A DNA stretch of 64,000 bases from UBA710 sp051645705. Its GTDB lineage: Bacteria > Bacillota_I > Bacilli_A > Mycoplasmatales > Metamycoplasmataceae. The notes under the pieces were generated by a model that saw nothing but the letters and a program-made list of their open reading frames with translations, had not been told where the DNA came from and did no database searches. The DNA lies in the NCBI GenBank assembly GCA_051645705.1, contig JBOFBU010000002.1:558001-622000 (forward strand). Reading direction: 5' to 3'. Position numbers and translations under genes: made by a program. Each line of letters starts with the position of its first letter. The stretch's first letter is position 1. This document shows positions 1 to 11,600 of the stretch, in pieces.

Positions 1-874
1 CATTTTTATCTTGATATTTAGGAATTAAATGGATTAGTCTCGCTTCTGACATAATCTGAATATAACTTTTAGCAGTTTGTCTGGTTATCTTCTTATTTTC
101 TAATTTAGATAATGCTAATTCGTTTCCAATATAATTTAGAATATTTTTCATAAGTTGTTTAAATTTATTAATATCAATAGATTTTTCCAAATCTTCATTA
201 ATAATTTTATCAATAACAACTGATTCAACTAATTCTCGATATTGAATTTCTGGATCTTTATATTGTTGTGATTGGGGATATGAACCATATTTTAAATATA
301 GTTCAATATCAGAAATCCCTCATATTTTTTCAAATTCTAAAAAAGATAATGTATTAATAAAATAGACTTTATTTCTATTAACCATTATTTCTTTTTTAAG
401 TGCGCTAGCATTAGAACCTGAAACAATAAATCTAGCTTGATTATTTAAGTCAATTAAAGATTGAAGAAAATCACTTCAATTAGGTAAAACTTGTATTTCA
501 TCCAAAAGAATTAATTTATATTTATTAGCAGAAATTAAATTAATTAAAAATTCATTTGCTATATTATCTATATTTATAGCTTTTAAATTTAAATAAAAAA
601 TTTTAGATTTTTGTCCAATTTTGGATAAAGAAATTTTATTATTTCTATCATTAGTCTTTAAATATTCATCATAATATTTTTTTCCAAGCTGTTTCATTAA
701 TGTAGTTTTACCAATTTGTCTTAAACCAATTAATACTAAATTATGATTCTTTAAGGATGAATATAATTCATCAAATATTTCTCTTTGATAATTAGATTCA
801 TCATTAAATATTTCATTTTCATATTTTTTAGCTAGATCTAAAATATTTTTTTTATTATTACTTTCGCTTTGCAT
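1..874 (-). CDS. AAA_14/DUF4143-type ATPase, 3' end outside the window
   Basis: The reading frame starts at 874 and runs off the left edge, so only about 290 N-terminal residues are visible. Residues 50-58 (GLRQIGKTT) are a Walker A loop and residues about 120-130 (LILLDEIQV) a Walker B strand. A following stretch ending in FIVSGSNAS is the sensor-1-like segment of AAA_14 proteins, and the later helical region fits the start of the DUF4143 domain. One in-frame TGA at 476-478 reads as Trp. Such ATPases are common in accessory islands and their role is mostly unknown. The start ATG is the first Met after an AT-rich stretch carrying a repeated 'gttaagtccatttaac' motif upstream. Family is fairly sure, function is not. 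Confidence 0.8.
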
Positions 875-990
875 ATATTTATTATAGCACTATGTTAAGT
901 CCATTTAACATAATATTGTTAAGTCCATTTAACAAAAAATAATTTTTTTATTAAGAAAACTTTAAATTTATCACTTTATTTTTAAATCTA
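875..990. repeat. Short direct repeat upstream of the AAA_14 gene
   Basis: Two near-identical copies of a 'gttaagtccatttaac' motif lie at about 893-908 and 918-933. Each is itself partly self-complementary (gttaa/ttaac). They sit just upstream of the minus-strand ATPase start at 874, so they could be an operator. No known regulator can be named. Confidence 0.4.
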
Positions 991-1908
991 TTATTCAAAT
1001 TCCGTTAGACCTAATGGGTTAGTTACTGACTCGTAATCATCACAAATATTTTTAATATTATTACAAAACGGATTTAATCGGTTTAGTGTATCAAATAATA
1101 AAAAATATAATTTATCTAATAATTGAAAAAATTCTTCAATTAATTTAATATCTATAATGTTAAAATCCAATTCTGATTGGTGCTTATAGTGGTTGGCAAA
1201 TTTCAAAATCTTAAGCATTATTTCTTTGTCTTTATCATCTAATTTATTTTCTATAAAAGAAATTTCATTAAAAGAAGAATATTTATCATACAAATATATT
1301 TTTTCTTTTGGTTTTCTAGTTTTTGTTAAACTAAAAGCAATAAATGAAATTTCTTCTAATTTTAAATAAATAAATGATATTCCCTGTTTTAATACATAAT
1401 TTAATTTTTTGTTAATGTTTAAAAACTTTTGTGAATAATTTACATAATTAATATGAAAAAATAACATTCTATTTCAAGATTCTGTTGGATCGAATATTCC
1501 TGAACTAACATCACTAATAAATTGGTAATCTAGACTTTTTTTATGATTTTCTTTTTCTATAACAAGTTGAGCAAAATATTTTTCACTTATTTTGTTGCAA
1601 TTTCATAAAAAATTTTTTTTAAAATAAGTATATTCTTCGTTTCAAGTATTAAGTTTATCTAAATTTATTTTAATAATTCTAGATAAATCCAAAATAAAAA
1701 ACATAGCTTTAATATCTTCTTTACTTAAAAAATCTCTTGGTAAACAGTCTTTTTTTAAACATTTATTTCATATTTTAATATTATCTTTTGATAAATACTC
1801 ATTTTTTAATAAGAGTTTTGAATTTTGTAATTTATCAAAAAATTTTTTACTTTTAAATACTTTTTGCAAATAAATAATAGCTAATTTTCTTTTTTTATCG
1901 CTATACAT
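991..1908 (-). CDS. Hypothetical protein, 305 aa
   Basis: This is a continuous code-4 frame from ATG at 1906-1908 to the stop at 991, with four TGA-Trp codons. The protein is rich in Lys, Ile, Leu and Asn, is predicted largely helical, and has no signal peptide or membrane segment. I recognise no domain. The middle contains 'SFNEISFIENKLDDKDKEI' and the end is Asn/Glu rich. It is flanked by an AAA_14 ATPase and, divergently, by a PD-(D/E)xK-like gene, so it belongs to the accessory island. No Shine-Dalgarno site is evident. A defence-related role would be inference from location only. Confidence 0.65.
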
Positions 1909-2285
1909 AATTATAAAATTATAATTTATTTATTAAAATTTTATAAACAAAATTACATTTTAGATAAAGTGTTAAATGTTTTTTAATTTCTTTAAAATTT
2001 TCAGGATTTTCAAAACGAGAATCAGAAATATTTTTTAGTTTTTGCTCATTTAAATTATATTTTGGTTTTATTTTTTTACTAATATAAAATTTCTAATTTC
2101 TTATTTTTAAATTTTTAATTAAGTTTTTTAATTTATAAAGAAATATTTGCTTAAAACTGACTTATTTAAGATTTTTTTTCTAAAATATTCACTTACCTTA
2201 TTATTTTTGATGATGACATTTTGATTTTTATTAAATTCTTTTTTATTCTTATAAATATTTTATATTTTTTTTATATAAATATAGA
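1909..2285. other. Intergenic, decayed coding remnant on minus strand
   Basis: No complete gene was found. On the minus strand an open stretch of about 50 codons ends at a stop at 1919-1921 and contains 'NISDSRFENPENFKEIKKH'. It has no start codon and meets a stop near 2085, so it looks like the tail of a degraded gene. The rest is A/T-only sequence leading to the promoter of the next gene. Confidence 0.4.
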
Positions 2286-2294
2286 TGTTATAAT
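2286..2294 (+). promoter_or_regulatory. Extended -10 promoter of the 2302 gene
   Basis: The sequence TGTTATAAT is an extended -10 element (TGnTATAAT) whose last base is 7 nt before the ATG at 2302. Transcription would begin at or next to the A of ATG, giving a leaderless mRNA. It also rules out the upstream TTG at 2221 as the start codon. Confidence 0.6.
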
Positions 2295-2301
2295 TTTAAA
2301 T

Positions 2302-3096
2302 ATGCCATCAGTTACTCAAATAATAAAAAATATTAAGCAGCCTTATGGTGGATATATTAAACCATCTGATTTTGAGGAGATAAATTTAGATATAAAAACT
2401 AAATTAAATGATAATGAAACTGTTGTTCCGGCACTAATAGGTTTAGCAGTAGATTATTTATCTCGTTTTTTAATTTCAAAAAATAAAGATAAAGCGTTTG
2501 AAATTTCTAAACACGGAGCACATGTATTATCAATATTATCAAAAAACTTTAATAAATCTGATTTTGATAAATTATTTAAAAATATTTCATTTAAATTAAC
2601 AGACAAATGTATTGATTCGGCAATTCGTTTAACAGGATTTGATTGTGTTTATAGAGCAGGAGTTGCAACCTATAAGGATATAAATTCATTTATTATAGAT
2701 GATTCTACAATTAAAAACGTAAGAATTATGGTTGAGCGTTCAATTGACTTTTTTAAAGAATATGGACCAGTAAAGGGAGATGGATTTTCCTTTTATAATC
2801 CTAAAACAAAGGAGTCAGGATATACAGAAATTATAACTATTGGTGATGGAGACTTTTATACAGAAAATGTTTTATGAGATTTTAAAGTATCAAAAAATAA
2901 AATAACTTCTGCTCATACATTGCAAGTTTTAATATATTATATAATGGGAATTCATGCCAATCTAGATGATTTTAAAACCATTAATAAATTAGGTTTTTTT
3001 AATCCTAGACTAAATAAAGTTTATCTATTTGATCTAAATAAAATAGATAAAGAAATAATTAAAGAAGTTGAAAAAAATGTTATAGGTTATAAATAA
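2302..3096 (+). CDS. PD-(D/E)xK-like putative nuclease, 264 aa
   Basis: The frame runs from ATG at 2302 to TAA at 3094-3096 with one TGA-Trp (2875-2877). Near the C-terminus GDGDF (181-185) is followed by LWDFK (191-195). This is the Asp...Asp-x-Lys arrangement (D184, D193, K195) of the PD-(D/E)xK nuclease fold. Then comes 'HTLQVLIYYIMG', an amphipathic helix typical of the family's end. The N-terminal 150 residues are helical and unassigned. Conserved proteins of this shape occur beside restriction systems, and here an HsdR remnant follows immediately. The fold call rests on motif reading only; nuclease activity is inferred. The start at 2302 is set by the promoter 7 nt upstream. Confidence 0.6.
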
Positions 3097-3134
3097 AATT
3101 ATTTTTTTCCTTGAGATATTAAATAATTAGAAAG

Positions 3135-3360
3135 TTATTTATTACAAATTAAAACTTCCTCAAAATATTCATGAAAAAGATTAGATAGATATATGTTAAT
3201 AAGAGCATCTTCAAATTCAATAATGTTATTTTTATTTTCTAAAATTTTTATTGCTTTTACTATTCCTACTTTAGTGGGCGTAAATCCATATTCATTATAA
3301 ATATTTTTATATGGAATAAAATTATATAGAAAAAAATCATTAATATAGAAAAAGGAACAA
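3135..3360 (-). pseudogene. Short minus-strand coding remnant
   Basis: About 75 codons are open on the minus strand, ending in TAA at 3135-3137, with protein-like text such as 'YNEYGFTPTKVGIVKAIKIL'. There is no ATG start, and the upstream end runs into the first readable part of the HsdR remnant on the other strand. It looks like the 3' end of a gene whose front was lost in the same rearrangement that removed the front of hsdR. Identity unknown. Confidence 0.35.
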
Positions 3361-4910
3361 ATGTCGATGAAAATAAAGTTTATTTAGATCCTAGAAGAGT
3401 AACTAAAGTATTTTAGATTGATTTGATGTAAAAACAAAGCGTAGTATTAGTTACTGAGAAAACATTGAAACTAATAATAAAGATATGGATAGTAAACATA
3501 TTGATAAAAGAATGAATGGATTTAATTTAATCTTTGCAGTTTCTTCAATACAAGCGGCTAGACTTTATTATGAGGAATTTCGAAAACAACAACAAAACAA
3601 AAAAGATAATGAAAAATTAAAAGTAGGAATGATCTACAGTTTTGATCCTAATGAAGGGCAAATGGATGAACAAGGAAATATTGTTGATAATGATATAGAA
3701 AATAATAGGCTAGATGCTTCTTCAAGAGAAGCTTTAGAAGCTGCTATTCAAGATTATAATGCGATGTTTGGTGGTTTATCTTTTTCTCTATCAAATGGAT
3801 TTGATCAATATTATAAAGATATTTCTTTAAGAACCAAAAATAAAGAACTAGATATTTTAATTGTTGTTAATATGTTTTTAACTGGGTTTGATGCTCCGCA
3901 CTTAAATACTCTTTGAGTCGATAAAAGACTTAGATACCATGGACTATTACAAGCATTTTCAAGAACGAATAGAATTTTAAATAGTGTTAAATCTTATGGA
4001 CAAATAGTGACTTTTAGAAATATCGAAAATGAAGTTAATGATTCTCTTGAACTTTTTAGTAATAAAAATGCTAGAGGGATAATAATTTTAAAATCTTATG
4101 AGGATTATATGGAAGGTTATTGTGATGAAAATGGAAAATATAAACAAGGTTTTATAGAGCTAGTAGAATCATTAAAAAACAATTTCCTTTTTCTGAAAAA
4201 GGAAGATTACCTGAAATAATAGGGGAAACATCAGAAAAAGAGTTTATTTCTTTATTTGGTAAATTACAAAAAATATTAAATATTTTATCTTCATTTGACG
4301 AATTTCATGAAACACCTAATAAAAATATTACAGAATATGAAATTCTGCAATATAAATCCCTTTATTTAGATATTTGAGATAAATTTAAAAAAGAAGATGA
4401 TTCTTCAAATAAAATTATTATTAATGATTCTATTGATTTTGAAATTGAATTAGTTAAACAAGTAGAAGTAAATATAGATTATATTTTAGAACTGATAGCA
4501 AAATATTCAGGACAAAATAATGATCGTAAAATTAAGGATGATATTATTTTAAATATTAATTCCTCAGTTTCCCTGCATGATAAAAAAGACTTAATTATTG
4601 AATTCATGGAAAAACAAGAATACAATAAGGATAATATTTATGAAAAATGAGATTCTTTTAAACAAGAAAAAAACAAAAAGATATAGAAGATATTATTCAT
4701 GAATTAAACCTTGATAAAAATAAAACAAATAAACTTATCGAATCTTATATTAAAAAAGGTGAAGTTCAAGAATATGGTCCAGAAACATCTGAAATCTTTT
4801 TAGAAAAACATAGTTATTTTAATGAATCAGGTTTAGCTAAAATTAATAGAGCAAGAAGATCATTTTTTAAATGAGCTAGAGATTTCTTGAAAAAATTTAT
4901 TTACGATTAA
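3345..4910 (+). pseudogene. hsdR: Type I restriction enzyme R subunit remnant (HsdR C-terminal half)
   Basis: This is the C-terminal half of HsdR, the translocase/nuclease subunit of type I restriction enzymes. Helicase motif V (ILIVVNMFLTGFDAP) and motif VI (GLLQAFSRTNR) are intact, followed by the helical C-terminal region that ends in 'RDFLKKFIYD'. The endonuclease domain and motifs I-III are absent, so the gene is truncated at about 3345. Three frameshifts follow. Each would be repaired by one extra base in a homopolymer: T4 at 3411-3414, A6 at 4174-4179 and A7 at 4667-4673. No hsdM or hsdS is visible. Non-functional as a type I enzyme; the identity is secure. Confidence 0.88.
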
Positions 4911-4962
4911 TTAATTATTAATATTTTTTTCAAATAAAATATAAATAATTTTTACAATATAT

Positions 4963-5000
4963 AAAATAATAGTTAAACTAAATTGTTTAACTATTATTTT
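4963..5000. terminator. Bidirectional hairpin terminator
   Basis: Perfect 16-bp arms (4963-4978 and 4985-5000; left arm AAAATAATAGTTAAAC) surround a 6-nt loop. T and A runs flank them on both sides. It lies between the convergent hsdR remnant and the SHOCT gene, so it can stop both transcripts. Confidence 0.75.
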
Positions 5001-5009
5001 TTAAATATA

Positions 5010-5618
5010 TTAATTATTTAGAATATTTTCTTTCTTTTTCTTAAACTCTTCTTCAGTAATCGTTCCATTGTCTAATAATTCTTTTAACATTTTTAATTCT
5101 TCAAATACTTTTGTATTATTATTTGAAGTATCAGTTGTTTTAGTATTGTTTATTGTATTATCATCTTTATTAGTTGAATTAGTATATTCAGCATTTTTGC
5201 ATTTTTTATTTAAAGATCAAATAGATTCATTAGCATAATTTTTTTCTGCAACATCTTTTGGCAAACTATATTTAATGATAAATACAAAAACTATTTCAAA
5301 AAATATAGAAAGTATTAAAAATATTATTAAATTTCCATTCTTACTTTTAAATTCATCTGAAAATTTACTATAAACTGAAAATTGTTTTACTTTTATAATA
5401 ATACAAAAAATAGAAATTATAAGGATTATTACTAATACTATATTAGTTATAATAGATGCAGTATCAATTGCTGTAAAAGAAAAGGGAAACATTACATCTA
5501 CTACTATTCATACAATAGGAATAATAAGAGATAAAGCAAGAACCAAAATTATAAGTATCATTTCTAGTTTATTTAATAATTTAAAAAAAACTAAATTTTT
5601 TACATCATTTTCATTCAT
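5010..5618 (-). CDS. SHOCT-domain membrane protein, 202 aa
   Basis: ATG at 5616-5618 is preceded by AGGAG with good spacing. Three hydrophobic helices are seen at about 19-40, 55-76 and 96-117. A Asn/Thr-rich linker (about 145-170) follows, and residues 173-201 match the SHOCT motif (LKMLKELLDNGTITEEEFKKKK). SHOCT is a short C-terminal domain found on many membrane and accessory proteins and probably mediates oligomerisation. Two TGA-Trp codons are read in frame (5217-5219 and one near the N-terminus). The gene stands alone on the minus strand between a terminator and the TIR/membrane pair. Family assignment is good; biological role unknown. Confidence 0.75.
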
Positions 5619-5853
5619 TTTTAACTCCTGCTTTTAAATTTAAATTATGAAAAAAATTATATCAAAATTAAAATTATTATATTTATTATTAACTTTTCTA
5701 AATTACTATAGTTACAATTTAAAAAGAATACAATTTTAAATATTCCTATTAATAAATATTTTAAATATAAATATTCTATCTTAATTATTTTATTTAATAA
5801 ATTTTATAACTAGTTATACGACTTTATCTTATTATTAAGTTTTCTAAGTTATT

Positions 5854-6324
5854 TTAAAAAATAAAAAAAATAACTATCATTGAAACAATTGCTAATAGAA
5901 ATAACGTAGATCATACGATTGTTAATCAAGATTTAAAACAAGAAATTATTGAAATAGACTTATTTTTTTTAAATTGTAAAAAATCAATAAATAAAATTTC
6001 TTGAGTTTTATTTTCAGATTTTAGTTCTTCAAGATTTAACTTGGTTTTATTTGTATATATTAATCTTCATAATTTTTCATCTTTTAAATTTACTAAATGA
6101 GAAATAAAAAGAGAAAAAATAATAACTAATAAAGTAATAGTTAATATTAATCTTATTAGAATAGATGTATTTAAGGAAAATATTAAAGAAAACGTTATTG
6201 ATGAAATAGTTACCGCTAAAGAAAGTAATGTATATCCTATATTAGAAAGTCTACTAATTATTTTTTGTATATTATTCAAATTATTTATATGGACATCAGC
6301 TAATTTATCTTTTGTGTAATTCAT
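5854..6324 (-). CDS. Three-helix membrane protein paired with TIR-like gene, 156 aa
   Basis: The frame runs from ATG 6322-6324 to TAA at 5854 with several TGA-Trp codons. Hydrophobic segments at about 31-51, 54-77 and 133-156 leave a charged cytosol-type stretch (80-130) between the hairpin and a C-terminal anchor. I recognise no named family; the two-helix start followed by a cytosolic part resembles SLATT-type proteins only loosely. Its start lies 20 nt inside the upstream TIR gene, so the two are translationally coupled. Coupling of a sensor/NADase-type TIR protein with a small membrane protein suggests a two-component defence pair with the membrane protein as effector. That is inference. 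Confidence 0.65.
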
Positions 6325-6862
6325 AATTAATTTTAAATTTATTTCTATTAGAATTTATTTGTTCTTTTCTATTCTTAAGAGCTTCTTCTATAAAATGAGT
6401 ATGATTTTCTATAAAATCAGAATATGAAACAAAAACTATATATTTTCAATTTTTATCTAATATTTCAGGTAACTTATATTTGATAGTATTGTTAGAATCG
6501 ATTAAACTATCTTCAATAACACAAACAATCCCATTGATTTTGTTATCTTCCCAATCTCTTAAAGAAGCAGAAATTTCATTATAAATTCATCCAGAATTAA
6601 TAAAATCATTATCTTTATATTCAATTTTACTTTTGTTATTATTTAATAAATCTCTAGTTAATAATAAAATAGTACAAGAAGAACCCTTAATTCTTTTAAT
6701 TAAATAATTTCAAATAGTATCATTTGAAAAATTACTTTTATTTTTGTTTTCACTATAGTTTACATAATAATTAGAATTTGCAACTAAACTATTTATTTTT
6801 TTAAATTTACTAATATTTTGTTTATCATGAGAATATGATATAAAGCATGTTATTTTACTCAT
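6305..6862 (-). CDS. TIR-like (MTH538/ThsB-type) protein, 185 aa
   Basis: ATG at 6860-6862 follows AGGAGG. The protein opens with CFISYSHD, the beta-A/box-1 signature of TIR-like domains. It continues with 'SSCTILLLTRDLL' (beta-C) and SGWIYNEI (90-97), where E96 occupies the catalytic/conserved Glu position of the MTH538 TIR-like family (Pfam PF08937, which includes Thoeris ThsB). NGIVCVIEDS follows, as in the S-K-W-x-x-W-E-I...NGI-x-x-V pattern of that family. TIR proteins of this type make or cleave NAD-derived signals in anti-phage systems. The 3' end overlaps the membrane gene by 20 nt. Family call good; participation in defence inferred from partner and surroundings. Confidence 0.78.
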
Positions 6863-7269
6863 AATTAATCCTCCTGAAAAAAATTTTAATATTTATTAAA
6901 ATATTATTTTATCACTAATTATGAATATAAGAGTTTACTTTTAGTTTTTTATTTAGTAAAACTTTATAAATATTTTTAATTATTCATTATTTTTTATAAT
7001 GTTGTAAATTTATAATTCTGATCTTTGTTTTAATTTAAATAAACAAAAAATAAGTTAAATTTTTATTTATAAAAAGTTTATAATTTTTTTTGTTTCAAAT
7101 ATTTTTTAAATATTATTAAAAATATTGATTAAATTAATAATGACTGAATTGAAGGAGTATAAAATTTATTAACCAAAAAAATAAAATTTTAATTGCATAA
7201 TATAAATAAATATTAGTTTTTAAAATAAAGTTTATTAAAATAATTGGAATTGTAAATATTAAATAAGAT
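6863..7269. other. Intergenic between TIR gene and OLD remnant
   Basis: No intact gene was found in about 400 nt. The half nearest 7270 probably held the missing first 20-30 codons of the OLD-family gene. All frames there contain stops, and no homologous text could be pieced together. Confidence 0.5.
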
Positions 7270-8582
7270 ATGAGTTTGCATGTATATATCGGAAAAAATA
7301 ATGTTGGAAAAACAACAATTTTAAAAGGCTTAAAAACTAGAAAAAAAGGCTTTTGAGAAGAGTATAATAATAATGATGTTATTACTCTTTTTTTATCTTC
7401 AAATTTTGATAAAAGAAGTATATTGTGACATTCAGGATCCATACAACACCCATATATAGATGTAGTTAAAGTTTTGAGTTTTTTAACTAGAGTGCCTAAT
7501 ATAAAAGCAGAGAATTTAACGAAAACAATAAATTCAGAACAAATGAATCGCTATAAAGAAAAATTAAATATTTTTTGAGAAACTATGAAAAATGAGTTTC
7601 AAAAAGACATTTTTTTAGAGAAAGTTTTTTTAAAAGCAATAAAATTTGAAATGAAGAAAAATTATAATCAAAAGAGCGGATGTTTTGATATTTACTTTTT
7701 TCACCATGAATCGAAAAACAATGAATTTCTCGAACTTCAATCGGGTGGAGTTGTTCAGTACTCTATTATTAAATTATTTAATGAAGTTGTTCGATTTGCT
7801 ATTGAAAATAACTCAAACTTGGAAAAAAATAATAAAATAAAGGTAATTATTGATGAGCCCGAAAATAAAATTGTCACCCAGAACTAATATTTAAAATTTC
7901 ACAACTAATTTTTGATATTTCTTCCAAAATAAATACACACATATCAACTCATTCATCACTTCTTTTGCAAAAACTTTATAACTTAGATTGTGGATCTCAA
8001 AAAAATACAAAGTATATTTTTGTGTTTGATAAAGGAAAGACTTTGAATTTAGATCTTCAAGAACAATTAAAAGAATCTAATTCTAGAAGAAGGAAAATAA
8101 TTTTGGAATCCTTATTTAGTTCAAATGTTATTTTTTGCGAGGGATTATCAGATGAAATTTTTTTAGATGATTTAATATTTAATAATATGAGTGAAATAAG
8201 AGATAAACATATATCAATTTTTGATACAAATTCAAAAGATGAGGTAAAAAAATGTGGAGAAATATTACATAATTTGCAATTATTAAACCATATTAACGTT
8301 CATTTATTTTATGATTTAGATCCAAATAAAAAATATCCCAATGGAGAAAAAATAGTTATCCCTAGTCTTAAATCAACATTTTTTGACCCTGATTTAGAAA
8401 AAACTTTTTATTATGAAGATAAAACAACAAAAGATAAATTTATAACAAAAAAAGGTCAAAAATCAAAAAAGAATTTATCATTAAAAATTAATGATATTTT
8501 AAATGATAGTACTATACCAAAATCGGATATTTTACAAAAAATAAAATACTATAAAAATGAAATAAAAAATTGAATAAAATAA
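7270..8582 (+). pseudogene. OLD-family ATPase/TOPRIM nuclease, 5'-truncated and frameshifted
   Basis: OLD-family proteins combine an ABC-type ATPase with a TOPRIM nuclease and serve in phage defence. Here Walker A (GKNNVGKTT) comes at residue 8, whereas family members have about 25-30 residues before it, so the N-terminus is missing. The D-loop region DEPEN (about 7849-7866) is followed by a frame break. The frame resumes as HPELIFKISQ, with the H-loop text ISTHSSLLL. Removing two bases (GT, 7873-7874) gives DEPENKIHPEL, the usual spacing. The TOPRIM motifs FCEGLSDE and YDLDP are intact. The end at 8582 follows a TGA-Trp. Probably inactive. Confidence 0.8.
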
Positions 8583-8665
8583 AAGGTTAATAAAGAAACA
8601 GATATTTTTAAATAAATTTTTTATTTATTAATTAATTATTATTTTCTTTTATGTATTAACTGTCC

Positions 8666-11600
8666 TTATTTCATTATTTTATTTATTAAATCTTTATAAC
8701 TAGTTATATGATCATATTTAATTTTTGAATTTGAAATTTTATTAAACAATTTTTTAGCACAATCGATTTTTGCTTTTTCAATACCTCTTAATTCAAGCGA
8801 ATCTAATGATCCTTTTGTTTCAGCTATAAAATATATATATTTGACAGATGATGATTCATTAAAGGTAATTGCTCAATCAGGACTATAATTACCCATTGGG
8901 GTCGGGATATAGAATTGTTTTGGAAGCTTTGCATAAACAACTACATCATTAGAATTTTCAAGTTCTTGAGCAAATCTTTTTTCAACAGAATTTTCCTTAT
9001 TTATTCCATCTACAAAAACATAATCTTGAATGCTTTTTTTACTTTTTATTGCATCATTAAATTTTAATATTGCTTTAGATTCATTAAATATATTTGAATC
9101 AAATTCTTCATTAATTTGATTATAGGAAATGCGTTCAACAATTACACCAGCTTTTTCTTCATCAATTATTTTAGAAACTTTTTTAATAAATTCTTCTGGA
9201 TTATCTTTAAATAAATCAAATTTATCTTTATCAATATCTTTTAAAATATTTACACATGTTTTTCTTGTTAATTTTGTTAATGAAGAAATTTTTCCTATTA
9301 GATCATATTTACCTTCATTATTATTTGAAACATTTAATATATTAGTTTTACTATTAGCTACTTCAAAGGCATTTAAACTATTTAGTTGATTATCTGATAT
9401 TTTATCTTTTTGTTTTCCGGTATAAATTGTATATGTAGATTTATTAATATTCAAATTTTCATTAATTTTTTTAATAGAATTTTTAATAAGTTCATTTGAA
9501 TCAAAATTAACCGTATAAACTTGTTTTTTATTTATTAAAGATCATAATTTTTGAAATTCTTGTTTTTCAAAATTTTTATTTAATTTATTTTCCTTAATTT
9601 TAGTTTGGTTAGCATTATCAATTAATAAATTAGATTTTGAATAATCATTTATTTTTTGAAGTACATCAAAAATATATTTTTCCTTATATCTTAAATTTTC
9701 TGGCAATGAAGGTAATTTACCATTTTCTAAATCTTCTTTGTATTTTGGTAAAAGATCATCATGTGAATTTATATAATCATATTTAATAAGTCATCTATGC
9801 AATTCGTTTGCTTCATTTTCATCAAAAAGATTAATAACTTTATTTCCATCATTAATAGAAACATTTTCAAAAAAATCTAGAGAAGCTTTTTTTGGCCTTT
9901 CAGTTAATGATTCTTTTAATTCAACTTGTAAACCTCTAACAAATTCCTCATATGATTCATTTGCTATTACAGTTAATAAATTTGTAGAGTGAACATCAAA
10001 ATTCTCGATTTCAGAATCCATTCTATTACCATATTTATCAACACAAAGCCTTAATCCTCTTCCAACTTCTTGTCTTCTTTTAATATCGTTAGAAGTATAC
10101 TTTAATGTACAAATTTGAAATACATTAGGATTATCTCACCCTTCTCTTAAAGCAGAGTGAGAAAATATAAATCTAGTAGGTTCATTAAAAGATAATAATC
10201 TTTCTTTATCTTTTAATATTAAATCATATGCTAGTATATCCTCAGATTCCCCTTCAGATTTCTTTTTAAATTCTGAATTAATTGCTTGTCCCTTTTTATC
10301 AATCGAAAAATAACCCTTATGAGTTTTATCTACATTAATACTTTTTAAGTATTTAGCATATTCATCATTTTTATCTAAATACTCTTTAATTAAAATATTA
10401 TATTCATGTTCAAAAATAGTTTCATATTCACTTTTAAGTAATTCACCATTTTCACCATAAATTCTATATTTAGAAACTTCATCAATAAAAAATAAAGATA
10501 AGATTTTAATATTATCATAAAATAATTTTGATTCTTTTTCTAAATGGGATTTAATTGTTTCTCTTATTTGGATTGTTCTTAGATCTTTTTCCGTTACATC
10601 TCCAAATGCTTGACCAATGGATAATGTTATTCCATTAAGTAATGTAATTGAACTAGTATTAGCGTTTATATCATTTATTACAAAATTATTTTTATATTGT
10701 TCCATTTCTTCAGATTCAAAATAAATACTATCTCCTAAATTAAAATTTTTAATTTGTCTTTTAATATTTCCGGATTTAGATATTGATTCAAATTCAATCT
10801 TTGCAATTGGATCCTTATTTTTAGAAGTAATTATATTATCTAAATATAAATAACCATTAGTTCCAGAACTATTATTTATAGTTATTCCTTTAACTTCTAT
10901 TTTCTTAACAAGTTTTTTATTATATGCTTCAATAGCATCTAAAACATAAATTAGATTATGTGTTATTTTATGAGTGGCTGAAAAATTAATGCTAAATAAT
11001 GGATTAAAATTTTTAAGTGAAGATTGGGTAGCTTCTCCTCCCATTTTTTGTGGTTCATCTAAAATTAATATTGGATTATTTTTAGCAATAACATCAATAG
11101 GTCTTCTTGATTGAAATTCATCAAGTTCAGCATAAATTTTTTGATTGTCTTTTCCTCTTGCATTAAAGGCTTGAATATTAATGATCATTACATTAATTGA
11201 ACTATCATTAGAAAATTGTTCAATATGATTTAATTTTTTTGAATTATAAATAAAATATCTTATTTTTTTTCCATATAAATCCATGAAATGATCTCTAGTT
11301 ATTTCAAAACTTTTATAAACACCTTCTCTAATTGCAATACTTGGAACTACAATTATAAATTTAGAAAATTTATAGACTTTATTTAATTCATAAATTGATT
11401 TAATATATGCATATGTTTTTCCTGTCCCAGTTTCCATTTCAATATCTAAATCAACTTTACCTAATGTTTGTGAAAGTTTTTCAGACATATTAAGATTATT
11501 ATCTTGCTGAATTTTCTTTATATTATTTAATATTTCAGAATCAGAAAGTTCAATTTTAGAATTAGCAAAACCAATGTCATTATTTAATATATTAAATGTA

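Noticed and set aside
2221..2301. TTG start giving a hydrophobic N-terminus for the PD-(D/E)xK-like gene
   Set aside because: The extended -10 promoter at 2286-2294 lies downstream of it; the 'membrane' text is AT-rich non-coding DNA.
9129..9389. Plus-strand 86-codon frame inside res
   Set aside because: Antisense shadow of an intact gene.
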